Positions 19,859 to 31,696 are shown, counted from the stretch's first letter. The stretch: 64,000 bases of DNA from Flaveria trinervia (GCA_025506515.1 CM046442.1:59815376-59879375), one strand, 5' to 3'. A program made the numbers and translations. Notes: generated by a model from the letters alone, not told the origin.

Positions 19859-21890
19859 TGTAAGGCCCCGTTCCCGGGATGCTTACAGCTGGTCAATCAT
19901 CGCACATAAAACGTACATTTTCATTTATCTTACCTAAATATTGCAGCGGAAACATTCAAAAATGACATCTCATTTCATCATAAAACTTTTGCAAAATAAT
20001 ACATCATTAATCAGTTACAAAATACATTGTTGCATTACATCACAAAAGTATTATAAAAATGGATGCCATCCAAAAAAGCTGAGTAGCCACCTCGTGCCAT
20101 CCTCAGCAATCATTACCTGCCAACTAGAAACACATCAAAGTCAGCGTTGCTGAGTGAGTTCTAGTTTTATAATAAAACATACTTTATCTTTCGTAATAAA
20201 AACTGTGCTTCACATTCATGCATTCATACATGATACGTACACATAAATAATATCATTATTATCTTCATTATTTGTTTTTTCGTCACTACATCTTTTCCTT
20301 TCATCAAAACCATGAACTTTACTCTTCATTCTCATGGTACTGGGCCTAAGCCTATCATAGACCTTCATTCACGGTGTCCAGCACCTCTAGCCATAATACC
20401 TAAGATAAAGTTCACGTATACCATTCTCATGTGTTATGCCCTTCATGCTCATGGTACTAGACCTAAGCCTATCACAGACCTTTATTCACGGTGCCTAGCA
20501 CCTCTGGCCACAGTACCTAACGCAAGCAACAATGGTACCATACAAATGGTCAATCACAAAGAAAGACCCCAATGTGCATCCTCCCGGGGTAGCGAACCCG
20601 TACACCGTTAGGATAACACCTTTTAATGGCGTGTCCCGACATACAAGGCTTGCAAGACTTTCTTTACTTTTGTCATTTATTAATGCATGCATTCTTCCTT
20701 CATGTTTCTCTTTCATTATCTTTCACTCTGCGTTACGTAATAGTTTCATTCATTCATTAACATAACACGTAAAGCCACATGAAAGATAAACATACATCAT
20801 AATAAGGAACATAACATACACAGTCATCATTATCATACAGGTCAACATCATACGTACATAACATGCATGATCATGCAACATCAGCATCATCATGCCCAAC
20901 ATACTCTCTAAGGCCTCAACAGTCATCTTACATGAACTTACGAGAACTTTCACGTCAAAACTTACATCTACACTTTCCCCTGAAAGTCAGTACATAAACT
21001 ACACTTTCCTCAGGTACACTAGCCCTACTTGGGCGTAGGGGCACCCTTCAGTTGCATGGCCTCCAGGCGACTGAACATCATACGATTGAACCAATGCTGT
21101 TGAACACCTATGCAAATGAACACCCAATCGTGCAAATGAAACTAATGCGAATGGACTCCATGCGAATGAGTCCCATGCGAATGGACCTAATGCGAATGAA
21201 ACTAATGCAAATGGAAATTTGTGCGACTGGGCTCTCAGTCATGCGAATGAACCCCCAGTCGTGCGAATGAACCCTCAGTCGCACGTCAATCGACCGTATG
21301 GCCTCCATTCGGTCGCATAGCCCTAGCTGGTGCAGAATACAGTTCATCCCAAATCCAATCTGCCATTTCGACCTCCAAGCTCATCTAAACCCATTCTAAG
21401 CCCAAATCAACCATCCTAAACCTTAGGAATGCATACCACAACACCAAACAAGCACACACAAGCCCAAACACAAGACCCAAATGAATCATGCACATACGCA
21501 CACATACTCAAACGGCACAAACATACACACACACCAAAACCCAATTTTTCACATGTGTTCCAGCCCCAAATCATTCAAAAACATGTAAACGAGGGGTCCT
21601 AGAACTCACACAAACGACCACAATGAGAAGAGCTTCTATTTGACCCGCTACTTGATGATTTTGTTCTCTTGAACCAACTCGAGCCAACTTTTCTCCCTTT
21701 TTCTCTCTTTTTTCTCTCTTCTTGATTGATTTTTGGTGGGTGTGAGGAGAGGGTAAGGGCTGCCCTCTCCCTTTAAATACCCCCACTCACCCAACTTTCT
21801 CTCGTTGGCGAGTTTGGTCCCTCGACTTTGGACTTTATTTCTTTTTCTTCTTTCGTCGGCTTCAAAATAAATAAATAGCCGGGTGCTACA
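19859..21890 (-). repeat. G1 3' LTR (2.03 kb)
   Basis: Plus-strand edges TGTAAGGCCCC and GGGTGCTACA give TG...CA ends. The inner edge is set by the polypurine tract. A 117-bp-period tandem duplication lies at about 20325-20525, and a short ATGCGAATG array at 21110-21290. The leading part (59694-60036) of another copy shows the same start. The C/T-rich tract at 21690-21780 is a likely transcript leader on the minus strand. Confidence 0.85.
21110..21290 (-). repeat. Short-motif array in G1 LTR (ATGCGAATGRA)
   Basis: ATGCGAATG or one-base variants occur about nine times at intervals of roughly 10-25 bp, ending with a related GTCGCA-containing stretch. It lies 400-600 bp before the C/T-rich transcript-leader-like tract on the minus strand, so a promoter-proximal role is possible. 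Confidence 0.7.
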
Positions 21891-21905
21891 AGTCCACCCC
21901 CTTAA
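21891..21905 (-). other. G1 polypurine tract
   Basis: The minus strand reads AAGGGGGTGGACT directly before the LTR start TGTAGCACCC. The same tract precedes the G2 LTR at 43400-43414. It primes plus-strand DNA synthesis. Confidence 0.85.
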
Positions 21906-21928
21906 ATAGGTTTCGTCCCTGAAACCTG

Positions 21929-22138
21929 TTATTCCTCAAACAAACGTGGGTAATGTTGTTTCATTTCTTTGTCAGTCTCCCACGTCGACTCGGATCCTTT
22001 CCTGTGCTTCCACTGTACACGCACAAGAGGAACCACTATATTTCTCAGCCTATTCTCTTTTCTATCGATGATTGCCACTGGTTGCTTCACATAATTGAGC
22101 CGTTCGTCTACTTCGATATCCTCCAGTGGAACAACCAT
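21929..22138 (-). pseudogene. G1 chromodomain end of integrase
   Basis: The open frame has Val-Pro-Leu-Glu-Asp-Ile-Glu-Val, Ile-Ile-Asp-Arg-Lys-Glu, Val-Arg-Val-Gln-Trp-Lys and Trp-Glu-Thr-Asp-Lys-Glu-Met: the C-terminal chromodomain of chromoviruses, which directs insertion to particular chromatin marks. It ends His-Tyr-Pro-Arg-Leu-Phe before the stop. It is better preserved than its G2 counterpart, which has a stop in place of Trp. Confidence 0.85.
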
Positions 22139-23861
22139 GTCTTCATTCGCTAAGCACCCTTAGATGAGATACATGGAATGTCGGGTGAATTCCACTTAAC
22201 TCATCTGGTAAGTCCAGTTTATAGGTCACCTCTCCTACTCGAGCAATGATTCGAAAAGGCCCTTTATACCTTGGGCTCAACTTGCCCCGCTATTGGAAAC
22301 GAATGATACCCTTCCAAGGTGAGACCCTCAACATAACCCAGTCACCCACCTTAAACTCAATGGGTCTGCGTTGTTTATCAGCATACGACTTCTGTCTATC
22401 TTTGGCTGCCTTCATGAAGGCCTTGATCTTTTCAAGCTTCTCAGTCGTAGCCTCGATTACCTCGACGCTCCCTAACTCCTTTTGACCAATATCACCCCAA
22501 CAGACGGGTGTCCCACATCTCCTGCCCCATAGCATCTTATAAGGGGGCATACCAATGCTGCATGATAACTGTTGTTGTATGAGAATTCAGCTAACGGTAA
22601 GTGGTCATCCCAACTTCCCCCAAAATCGATAACACATGCTCGAAGCATGTCCTCCAATGTCTGGATGGTCCTCTCTGATTGACCATCGGTCCGGGGATGA
22701 TAAGCCGTGCTAATATGTAACCTCGTCCCCATGGCGTCGTGGAATTCCTTCCAGAATTTGGATGTAACCGGGTGTCACGATGAGACACAATGGATACCGG
22801 CACACCGTGACGAGTTACAATCTCTTTGATGAAAAGATCAGCCAACCTCTCACATGAATATGTCTTGTGGATCGGTAGGAAGTGAGCACTCTTCGTCAAG
22901 CGGTCAACAATCACCCATATAGCATCATACCCTTTCGGAGTACGCGGCAGCTTCATAATTACATCCATGGTGATGTGCTCCCAGTTCCATTCTGGTATAT
23001 CCAAAGGTCGGATCTTACCATACGGCTTCTAATGCTCGGCCTTCACCTTTAGACAAGTAAGGCATTTACTCACATACTCCACTACGTCACGTTTCATACT
23101 CGGCCACCAATAATTCTTCTTCATGTCTTGATACATCTTTGTGGCACCAGGATGAATGGAGTATCGAATCTTGTCAGCTCATCCATGATGTTCACCCGTA
23201 CATCCCCAAAACGAGGAATCCACACTCGTCCAAATCGAGTTCTAACATCAAGTGTGTTTTCACCCAATTCCACAACCAGACCACTTATTCTTTCAGAGTT
23301 AAGATGATCTTCATTCAATGCCTCATCTTGAAACTCCTTGAATTGCATCATCACGTCAGAGGTCATGATCAACTAATATGTTTTATCCCAATTGGCTCGG
23401 GCCACTCTTTTCGGCTAAGGGCATCAGCCACCACGTTGGCTTTGCCCGGATGGTAGTTGATCTCACAATTGTAGTCCTTTATAAGTTCCAACCACCGTCT
23501 CTGCCTCATGTTCAGATCTTTCTACTCAAAGAAGTACTTCAAGATCTTGTGATCAGTGAAAATGGTGCACTTCGTCCCGTAAATATAGTGCCTCCAAATC
23601 TTTAGTCCAAATACCACGGCTGTTAGCTCCAAGTCGTGAGTAGGATAATTGACCTTATGAACCTTCAACTATCAGGATGTGTAAGCTATAACCTTCCCTC
23701 TTTGCATTAACACACACCCTAAACCCGAGTAGGAATCATCAAAATAGACCACCAGATCTTCACTTCCTCGAACGCCTTCTTTTGAGCTTGACCCTATACA
23801 AACTTCACATCTTTTCGGGTCAAAATGGTTAGTGGAGAAGCAATCTTAGAGAAGTCTTGGA
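22139..23861 (-). pseudogene. G1 RNase H (part) and integrase
   Basis: Minus-strand fragments show Trp-Ile/Val-Ile-Val-Asp-Arg-Leu-Thr-Lys-Ser-Ala-His-Phe (first catalytic Asp region, about 22900), Ser-His-Arg-Asp-Thr-Arg (second Asp region) and the Ser-Glu-Arg-Thr-Ile-Gln-Thr-Leu-Glu-Asp-Met-Leu-Arg block with the catalytic Glu (about 22670). Frameshifts separate 22290-22550, 22472-22732 and 22591-23004. The RNase H part (23400-23850) has a deletion of about 60 bp and stops, and is cut by the A2 LTR. Confidence 0.85.
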
Positions 23862-24813
23862 TGTTAAATTCTTTATGCCCAAGACACATAGAACATTGAT
23901 GTGGTTAGTACGTTATGATCCAAGTCGGGTCATACCCAATAACAAGCTTAGCAAACACTAGATAATATTTAATTTATGATATGATCATACAATTAAATAA
24001 ATACACCAATTTAGAAAATGGTTTTCTAAATAAGTTGCATTTGAGATTGAACAATTTATATGGATTTTTTGTTTATAGATATTGTTTGTAATCTTATTTA
24101 AGTTACTTAAATAACATCAAATAATAATGGAGTGTATGTGAGTCATACAATTAAATGGTTAATTATATGTATAACTCATATTAGTGACTTGTTAATGTGT
24201 TAAAAATTGGGTTTTAAGTTTTGGGGGGAAAACCAAAAGTAAAAGGGATTCGGCCGCCCCTTTGGGGTCGGTCTTCCTTTCGGTTTTCACTTGTGTCTTG
24301 GAACAAACACATTAGACAAGACATTCACTCCATCATCTTCTCTCTCACACATGCAAAAACCACAAGAAAGAAAAGGGTTTTCTCCTCTTGTTGAAGAGAT
24401 TCACGGCTGAAAAGTTTTCCAGCAGCCCCCTCTTTTGTTTTTTTGGTGCTCAAATCCTAGCAACAAGGTGTTTGTCATAGAGCTTGGGGTATGCAAGCTT
24501 GAGAGGACCTTTTTTGGTGCCTTGGTCGTTCTTTCTTGGTCCAAATCATCCTCATCCATTTCGACCTTTTGTTGCTGAAAGGTAGTTTATGGCAGCCTCT
24601 TTATGGCTGTCCATAATGTTTGTTTTGTGTTTACATAGCCAGTCTTATTCACATATAAAGGTCTTTTGTTCTTGGGTTTTTTTGTAACTTTATAATATCA
24701 AGATGAAACCCGAAATTTTCAGTTCATTAACTATGTTATAAAGCTTGTTTCCATTGCGTTTTCACAAAGTTTAAATGGTTAAACTATGTATCTTGCTCTA
24801 ACAAAGCCCAACA
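23862..24813 (+). repeat. A2 5' LTR
   Basis: Starts TGTTAAATTCTTTATGCCC (TGTTGGATCTTATATGCCC in B) and ends AAGCCCAACA. 952 bp. The preceding bases TTGGA would be the target duplication; the partner is not in view. Confidence 0.85.
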
Positions 24814-26250
24814 TTGGCATCTAGAGCCGGTTATGTGGATAGCTAGCTTGTTTTGTCCTTGAAATTTTTCGTTTTATAGGACTTTGAAAACCCTTTTAGG
24901 GGCTGCTATATTCATGTAATATGAAACCCCAAATTTTCAAAGTTATATCACACATGCTTGTGATTAAACTTTGAAAGATATGTATGTTGTATTGTTTATT
25001 TGTTTGGACAAGATAAAACCCAAAATTTCAGTTTGTGTTGGCTGAAATTTCATGGGTTTTAGTGGGGATTCATTGTTGTTTTGGATGTTATGATCATTGT
25101 TTATTATGGTGCATAACCTAACCCTTGACCTTGTGTTATTTGGATGTTTGTAATGGTCGTATTTATTCATTCAATTGGATTGTATAATCTTTTATTTGTG
25201 CTTGGTTTAAATTGTATTTTATTCATTATTGGGCTGTAATAAATAGATAAGGTACTTTTCATTTTACTAGAAATCTTGTATTAGGATATAATATCTTGTA
25301 ATATGAAGATGTACGCGTTAGAAGCACAAAGAGAAGACACAAGAAACATGGAGCATTTGGATGCGGTTTCAAGTGGGAGGTTCATGGAAGCCTTTTGTGT
25401 TGTGTTTTGTCCCTTAGGAATGTCCTATGGACCACACTTGTGATGGCAAACAAGTGTGGCCACTTTAGATGTTATGGTTATGCACTAATATTTGGTTGAT
25501 TCTTGGTTGTTTGGTTATGGTATTGTGGTTGATTACTTATATATGATGTTTGCTTAACAATCGTTTCCATGATCATAACAAACTCTCTAAATGGATTTAA
25601 TCATTAAAAGGTAATAAAAGGTTATTAAAATTGTTTAATGATTTCAAGGATTAAAACGGGTTTTAATCAATGTACCATAGGGTATCTTGTATTTGAAAGC
25701 ATGCAAATATGAATTCATAATGTTTTCTAACTTGTATTATGATATCTCTCTTTTTTTAATAAACATAAGATCAACACCGTCCTTTTACACAACACTTGAA
25801 TCACTCAGGAACTCTTAGTGGGATAAAGGTCACCTAACCATTTTGAGGGAACTTGTGCCTTGAGGTGAGAATGCCATATTTATGGGATAAAGGTCACCTA
25901 ACGGCTTATTTTGGCAAACTGACACGTGTGTGTAAGTAGGGTGTCTTGATTTGCAAACCATGTCAAATGGATCACCTACGATATGGTTTCCAAATGGTGT
26001 TGATGGGATTAACATGCCGACTTTACATATGATGTTTCAAGTCGATCCCATACCTCTAGAAGTTGCAAATGGTTGCAATCGCCAATCGTTGACCACCTTA
26101 TTAATTTAAATCGTGGGATAAAGGTCACCTGACCACTCTTTAAATGTAATGTTGGGTTCTAGATTTTAATATGAAATGACCTTAAAAGGTATTAATTACT
26201 AAAATAACAATATCAAAAACACGAAAATTGATCTTTGTTAAATATTGTAG
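24814..26250 (+). other. A2 primer site and leader
   Basis: The putative primer site is TTGGCATCTAGAGCCGG, as in A1 and B, unlike the usual TGGTATCAGAGC. The leader has no recognisable protein. It contains the leader hairpin (25682-25717, right arm decayed but the GCATGC apex kept) and the repeated motif GGGATAAAGGTCACCTAACC at 25820, 25884 and 26115. Confidence 0.75.
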
Positions 26251-26444
26251 ATGGCCACCAATAATTATGATAATCATGATAATTCATCCACGTCCGCCCA
26301 ATCTTTACGAGCGATTCTCCAAAAGGAACGTCTAAATCATAACAATTTTATCGATTGGTATCGAAACTTGAGAATCGTTCTAGATGAACCTAGTGAGGAC
26401 GATGAGGAGGCCTATAACGATTGGATAAAGTACACTGAGGACTC
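26251..26444 (+). pseudogene. A2 gag, N-terminal fragment
   Basis: An open frame from ATG 26251 (Met-Ala-Thr-Asn-Asn) through the Leu-Gln-Lys-Glu-Arg-Leu-Asn block to Trp-Ile-Lys-Tyr-Thr-Glu-Asp-Ser, then into the D4 LTR. Compared with B and A1 it lacks an in-frame stretch of about 15 residues (the Arg-Ser-Tyr-Ile-Leu-Asp-Asp part). It is the only A gag start in this window that is open, but it is truncated. Confidence 0.8.
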
Positions 26445-27240
26445 TGTGCAGGGTGGTGAACTTACACACAACAAAGCAAAGAGGAGATTAACTTAGACTA
26501 ATCAAATAGTGAAACTGGATTAACCACAATAGATGATAGTAACAACACAAGTAAGTAAGAGACATAACAAGATAACAAGACACAAGAAAATGGTTTTCAA
26601 GATTGTAGTATATTGCCTTCTCAACTTCTATTACAATTGTTACAAAGCATAAAAGAAAGTTACAAGTACTTGAGATACATATACTACATCCTACAGCCGG
26701 CCATACTTTGAAGGCCAACTGGATACAATTGACTAGACACAACACAAAATCAATTCTAGAGTCAAAAAGCCAGATTGCCTTTTGACTTTTGACTATGACA
26801 TGCCATAGTTCACATCCTAATATATTACAAAATGGATAAAGTACATGAAGTAGAAAGTTACAAACTCAAGACCTCAATGTACATTTACAAAAAGCATGGA
26901 CCTTTTCACCAACTCATGCAAGTTGGTGACTTTACAGAGTTGCAGTGGAAAGGGGTCCAGTTTTATGTAAAGTAGATCAGATAAAGCATGTATACTAAAA
27001 GTCTTCGGAAGAAATCTATCTTTAAGAGCTGAGCTTCGGAAGACTTTGAATCTGAATCTTTGGGATACTTCATCTTTGGCTTTGGAAGATATTGGTCTTG
27101 GCTTCGGAAGATTTCACACTTAGAGTATTTTTAGTTGCATGTGTGAAACTTCCAAGGCATTCTTCTTCAATGTACTTGTGCAACATGTAGGAGACTTGAA
27201 GTGTTTGGAGTTGCATCAGCCTTAACATGTACTCCTTACA
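26445..27240 (-). repeat. D4 3' LTR
   Basis: Edges TGTGCAGGGTGG (left) and CTCCTTACA (right). CTTCGGAAG copies at 27003, 27034 and 27102. 796 bp, against 794 bp in the other LTR. The left edge has a small deletion compared with TGTAGGACCGG at 37858. Confidence 0.85.
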
Positions 27241-27282
27241 AACTGCCGCTACGGCTAATGCCACCAAAACTCTTTGAAGACT

Positions 27283-30200
27283 TCAGATATCAATAGTCCT
27301 TATTATAATGATGACCATCTCTTTCTTCATGAGATGATCAGGATCATTCATACTCTCAAAATGTCTTCTCATGTCAAAGAGATCATGTAGAGGCAGATTG
27401 AACATGTCTTGCCATTTGTAGACATCCTTAATGCCTTGTTCTCTAATGACATGGCATCTTTCCGGATTTGTGGTGTATGTCCCGAACAAGATGGGTCTTC
27501 CTGATGCTAGAGGAGCTGCTTGATTGGGAGTTAATGTAGCATCCTCTGGCTGCACATCCTCAGGATGTTCTGACTCATCCTGAGGTTCATAAAAGGATGT
27601 ATCTTTCTTCTTCTTTGGTTTTGGCTTTGGCTTTGAAGCCACCCATTTTCTTTCTCTTTGTTCTTTTTAAGTAATAAGACTGGCCTGCAGCACTTGATTG
27701 ATCTTCTTGGTCTTTCTCAGTTGGGTCTTCCTCTCTCACAGGTTCAAAAGGAGAGGGAGTCTGACCCTGCTATGGATCAAAAGATGAAGCTTGCTGAGAT
27801 TTAGCAGGAGGTCTAGGTTGTGCTGTCTCTGGTTGTTCAACCTTAACCTCCACTTCAGGTGGAGCTTGACTTGGTGGGGAGTGTAAGTCAATCAGCTCTC
27901 CACTCTTGATCTTCTTCTTGCTTACCCTGATATGTTCATCCATAGTGGATAAAGACATAGGGCCAAGTCTCCTTCCAGAGAATCCATACAGCTTCAAGAA
28001 GCTCATCATCCTTTGCCTATCTACAGAATTCTTCATGCTCTTTTGGATGATGGCTCTTGACTTAGCAGCTCTCCCTTAGTTTCCTTTTAGTTTTCTTTCT
28101 TTCCTTGACTATCTCAAGTTCAAGTTGTTTGAGATACTCAAACTCAACATAGTCATAGGATAAGGGAAGAAGTGCATCTGCCTGATAAAGGCCTGTGGCA
28201 TTCAAGTAGTTGATCATCTTGTTCCTGTCTTTTTCTCTGCTTACCTAAGGTTCTTGTTGAACCACATCCTTATCTACAGGACTTTCTTGAACTGGGGAGA
28301 GAGTAGGCATATGCTTATATAATCTTTTCTTTCTTCTTTCTTCATTCATTTGTACCAGTAGCTCAGCATCTTCTGCCTCTTTTTTCTCCTTTGACCTTTC
28401 TCTGTCAACCATTCATTTAACTCTTCTAAGGGGAGAGAAATGACATTGTCAATGTCATAGTTCCTAGTCTGCAAGTAGTTGAGCCTGACTTCCCTTAACT
28501 CATCGTCTTGAGTGTTTGGTCTGGGGGTAGCCCTGATAGCAGTTTCCATGACTCTTGCAGACCGAAAAGAGGAACTTTCTCCCCTCTACTTTCTTTTCCT
28601 CTCTATCTCTCCTCCTCCTCAATCTCCTCAGATGTCATCTTTCTTTTCCCCTTTTCACTCCCAGACAGAAAGCTTTGGCCTTCATTGCTTGGTGTAGTAT
28701 CTAAGCTCTGGCTAGAGAGAGGTTGAGAAACACCTCACCAGCAGGTGTCTCAATAAGGGTATGAATCTCTACAGCAGTTGATGATGATGAGACAGGGCTC
28801 TTAGGTTCTGCCACTGGGCCTTCAGTCAAGGTTTCCTCTCTGAAGCTAATCTTAGGGTCTGCCTTAACATCCAATTGACTGATAGCATTACGTGATTGCC
28901 TTAGTCTCCTTCTGAAGCTGAACTCTATAGTGATCATGTCTTGGATTCTTTGAGCCAGCATGTCAGCTTGTCTTGATTGGCTTTGATTGACAAGTGGCAT
29001 GTTGACTAGATCCATACCTTCATAGAAGTTCAAGGTTTGAAAATTGAAGACCTATTGTTGTCCTTGAAATCCATACCTTCATTGATGTGGACTCCATAGA
29101 CTCTTACACAGCCCTTGGTATTCCTTCCTCAAATAGACTCAGCATGTAAGAGTCTATAGTGTCCACATCAATGTGAACTTGAGGAAGTTGCTGAGTGTGC
29201 ACAATTGCAAGTGACGATGGTGTGTCCTCAATGTCCACACTCTATGAAGAACTCCTAGGTTCTGTGATTGTAATGACTTCCTCCCCCTTTTTGGTAGCAT
29301 CACCCACTTGCATAAGTGAGCTAGGAGTTAGGTCAATCATATCCACAAGTTCTTGTGTTCCTGGTTGAGCTCCTTTAACGGTCTCCCAACTAGTTTTTCC
29401 TTAACATAAGAAATCTCAAGTTGCTGATCATAGACCCTGTTTGCAAGGTAGTCACTTGAGATTCAAGGTGACTAACCTTGGATACTAAATAGGTGCATGT
29501 TTTAGATAGTTTTTGCACCTTTAGTCATAAATTCCCCTCATCTTCATCAGAAGAATCATTGGGGGATGAGATGATTGGACTAGAGTCCTCTCTCTCACCA
29601 CCAGCTTTAGGTTCTTGGCTGCTGGGTTTCCACAACTCACTCACAGCCTTAGTTGAGATGTCAGTGGGCTGAGTTGCCATGGTTGAGGTCTAAATGATGG
29701 AATCACTTTCAAAAGTGAGAGCCTCTTTCATATGGACATTTTGAGCAGGTTTAGAAGTGTCCACCTTAGTAGTAGGTGATTGATGTGGGCTAGAAGTTGT
29801 AGACTCAGGAGCACTTATCTCACTTTGAGTAGGGAAAATGAAGAGAGAATCATGGTACTCAATTAAATCTAGATCTTCATCCGTATAGAAGTCAAGGTTG
29901 GGGATTTGTTGGTTTAAGTCCAAAGGCTGGGGATGGTAACTGTCCCTTGAAGGTTGATCACTTGAGTATTGAGACTCAGAGTGCTGGCTTAAGGCTTTTG
30001 GGCTTATGAGCTCATCAGGCTAAGCATGAGGAACCTCAACACTAATCGTTGAAGGAATGGGAGTGGTTTGCTCCTCAGGAGAACTAGGAGCTCCAGTGTC
30101 CACTTCTTCCTGTGTGGGTGAGTTGATGGGGACATGCATAGGTTCGTTTGTATTTTCTTTGGTAGGTAAGGGTGATTTGTGGCTGTTGAGGTGGCTGGGA

Positions 30201-31002
30201 TGTAGAAGATATGGATTCAACACTAGTTGTTGCTGCTAGGTTGTCACCTTGAGCAATGAGCTCTAACGTTTTTCGGACAAGGTTGTTTCTACCCCAGAGA
30301 AGCCAACAATGGGCTATCTTAGTATTTAAAGATGTCGGGCTTTATCTTTCCCAATTTATGATTATTACATGTTCCCCTTAACTTTGAGCCCGGTTCACAG
30401 TTAAGAATGTGTTTGAAAGAAGATTTGAATAAACAAACTGAGAGTACTTGAACTGAGAGTACTTGAACTTGACTCCCTGAACCATCCCATGAACAATGAA
30501 GGAGAGATCCTCAGGAATCTGGTCCCATCTCCCATGCTTGTTTGATAAGCTGTGGATAACCACATGGAGCAGAAATTTCCGTTTGGATGAGATCTTCCCT
30601 TTCCTGAAGGTCTTGATAGAAAAGTGTCCCTCATAGCCCATCTGCTCAAAGGACTGGATAATAGCTTCTTTGGGAAAGAACACCTCACCTTCTTCATCAT
30701 CTAGCTAAAGATGCAGTTGATGATGGCCGGAGTAATGAAGACTGTTCTCCCCTACACTATGGCAGACAGTGCCTTCTCTCCATCCATGATGACCTCTTGG
30801 CAGGTCTTCCAAAATTCTAGTTGTTGATTCTCATAATGAGTAGGATAACTGGTTAGGGAGGTGAAGTAGTTGGATAGATTAAAAATTGATAAATCTGTGA
30901 GAAATAAGGATCTTTTTCATAGTGTAACAGAGCAACTTGGTTATGTTGCTTGTGTAACTTCATCGAAAATTTCAGATCATTTCTGCGGTTAAGGCTGCCC
31001 AT
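27283..31002 (-). pseudogene. D4 env-like / extra 3' ORF region
   Basis: About 3.7 kb of minus-strand coding-like sequence between pol and the 3' LTR. The probable start is ATG 31002 (Met-Gly-Ser-Leu-Asn-Arg-Arg-Asn). Then follow a conserved-looking globular part (30683-30378: Ser-Phe-Glu-Gln-Met-Gly-Tyr-Glu, Lys-Phe-Leu-Leu-His-Val-Val-Ile-His, Phe-Val-Tyr-Ser-Asn-Leu), long Pro/Ser/Glu-rich stretches (30223-29690), helical Arg/Lys-rich parts (29033-28346) and a Lys/Pro-rich end (KPKPKPKKKK near 27610). SIRE-type Copia elements carry such a downstream ORF, called env-like by position. I see no clear signal peptide or membrane segment, and the basic run looks more like a nuclear signal. Many stops; function unknown. 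Confidence 0.65.
30378..30683 (-). pseudogene. Conserved core of the env-like region, 101-aa open frame
   Basis: It resembles an ORF I associate with many plant Copia elements, with an Met-Gly-Tyr-Glu motif, a Lys-Phe-Leu-Leu-His helix and a final Phe-Val-Tyr-Ser-Asn. A 15-bp direct duplication at 30436-30465 makes Lys-Tyr-Ser-Gln-Phe appear twice. A frameshift or stop at either side separates it from the start at 31002. Confidence 0.55.
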
Positions 31003-31114
31003 TTTGAGGAAGCTTAAGGATGAAAGAAGAAGAAACAAAGAAATTTCAGAGAGATATTTGGGGTTTTAGGTCTGGAGGAAGAAGGATATGATAGAAAGAG
31101 GGGAAACCGTTGGG

Positions 31115-31121
31115 TTTATAT
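31115..31121 (-). promoter_or_regulatory. Candidate internal TATA box before the env-like ORF
   Basis: The minus strand reads CACATATAAACCC, a typical plant TATA box, about 113 bp upstream of ATG 31002. A C/T-rich stretch follows at the expected distance for a start site. The motif array lies 140-420 bp upstream. Confidence 0.5.
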
Positions 31122-31261
31122 GTGAGAAAGAATTTCGGATAAAGTTTAATGAAAGAGGATAAAGTGTGAAATAGGATGTCGGTCCCACCTCTAAAAAGTA
31201 GTTTGCTTTTGCTCAAAAAGTAGTTTTCTTGGATGTCAAAAAGCTTCCAAAGGAAAATTAT

Positions 31262-31539
31262 CCTCGGAAGTTTTAATGAAAAAGCTCCCGAAGCTAAAAT
31301 GACTTCGGAAGATTTTCCTAAGAGTTGTGAAACTTTTGTTTTGGAAGAAAATGAAGACTTGAATGCTTTGTCTAGAGGAACAAAGCTTCCGAGAGTTAAT
31401 TTGCTTGAGAAGAAAATGGTCCTTAAAAACATACAAGTGTTTGAGACAAGTATTAAGCTTCGGAAGATATTTCAGAAATTTCTTCCGAAGGTAAATTTCT
31501 TAGACAATTGTTTTTTTAAGGCATGATTTTCTCCCGAAG
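31262..31539 (-). repeat. TTC[C/G]GAA motif array between pol and env-like region
   Basis: Copies of CTTCCGAAG/CTTCGGAAG or one-mismatch forms at 31262, 31285, 31303, 31386, 31458, 31482 and 31531. The same motif is clustered in all D LTRs. Its presence in an internal spacer next to a TATA box is unusual. Confidence 0.75.
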
Positions 31540-31696
31540 ATAAAAGCATATCTTCCAACGGATCAGAAATTTTTTCAAGAATCTAAGGAAAGTCTTCAAA
31601 AAGATTTTCAATCAAAGAAAACAAGAGCTTATGAAAGTGATGAACTAGACAACTTAGGACATATAGATTTGAAGAAATAATAAGAATTAGTTTTAA

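Larger units (their letters stand above)
19859..23861 (-). mobile_element. G1: Tekay-like chromovirus (Gypsy), 3' LTR and partial pol
   Basis: On the minus strand: end of RT/RNase H, integrase, chromodomain, polypurine tract, 3' LTR. The element inserted in D3 (at 19858). It is interrupted at 23861 by the LTR of A2, so the rest of pol and gag are not seen. Proteins and LTR start are close to G2 (38652-44007). The five bases before the left edge are AAACA; the matching copy is not in view. Confidence 0.85.
23862..26444 (+). mobile_element. A2: family A Copia element, 5' LTR, leader and gag start
   Basis: LTR at 23862-24813, primer site at 24814, leader to 26250, gag start at 26251. It interrupts G1 pol. 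It is cut at 26444 inside gag by the D4 left LTR. The continuation of gag is not found on the right of D4 at 38652, so its 3' part is lost or elsewhere. Confidence 0.85.

Noticed and set aside
27283..31002. A host gene between the D4 pol region and its LTR
   Set aside because: It is bordered by pol on one side and by the LTR on the other, its C-terminal part recurs in D2 next to another D LTR, and it has many stops. It belongs to the element.
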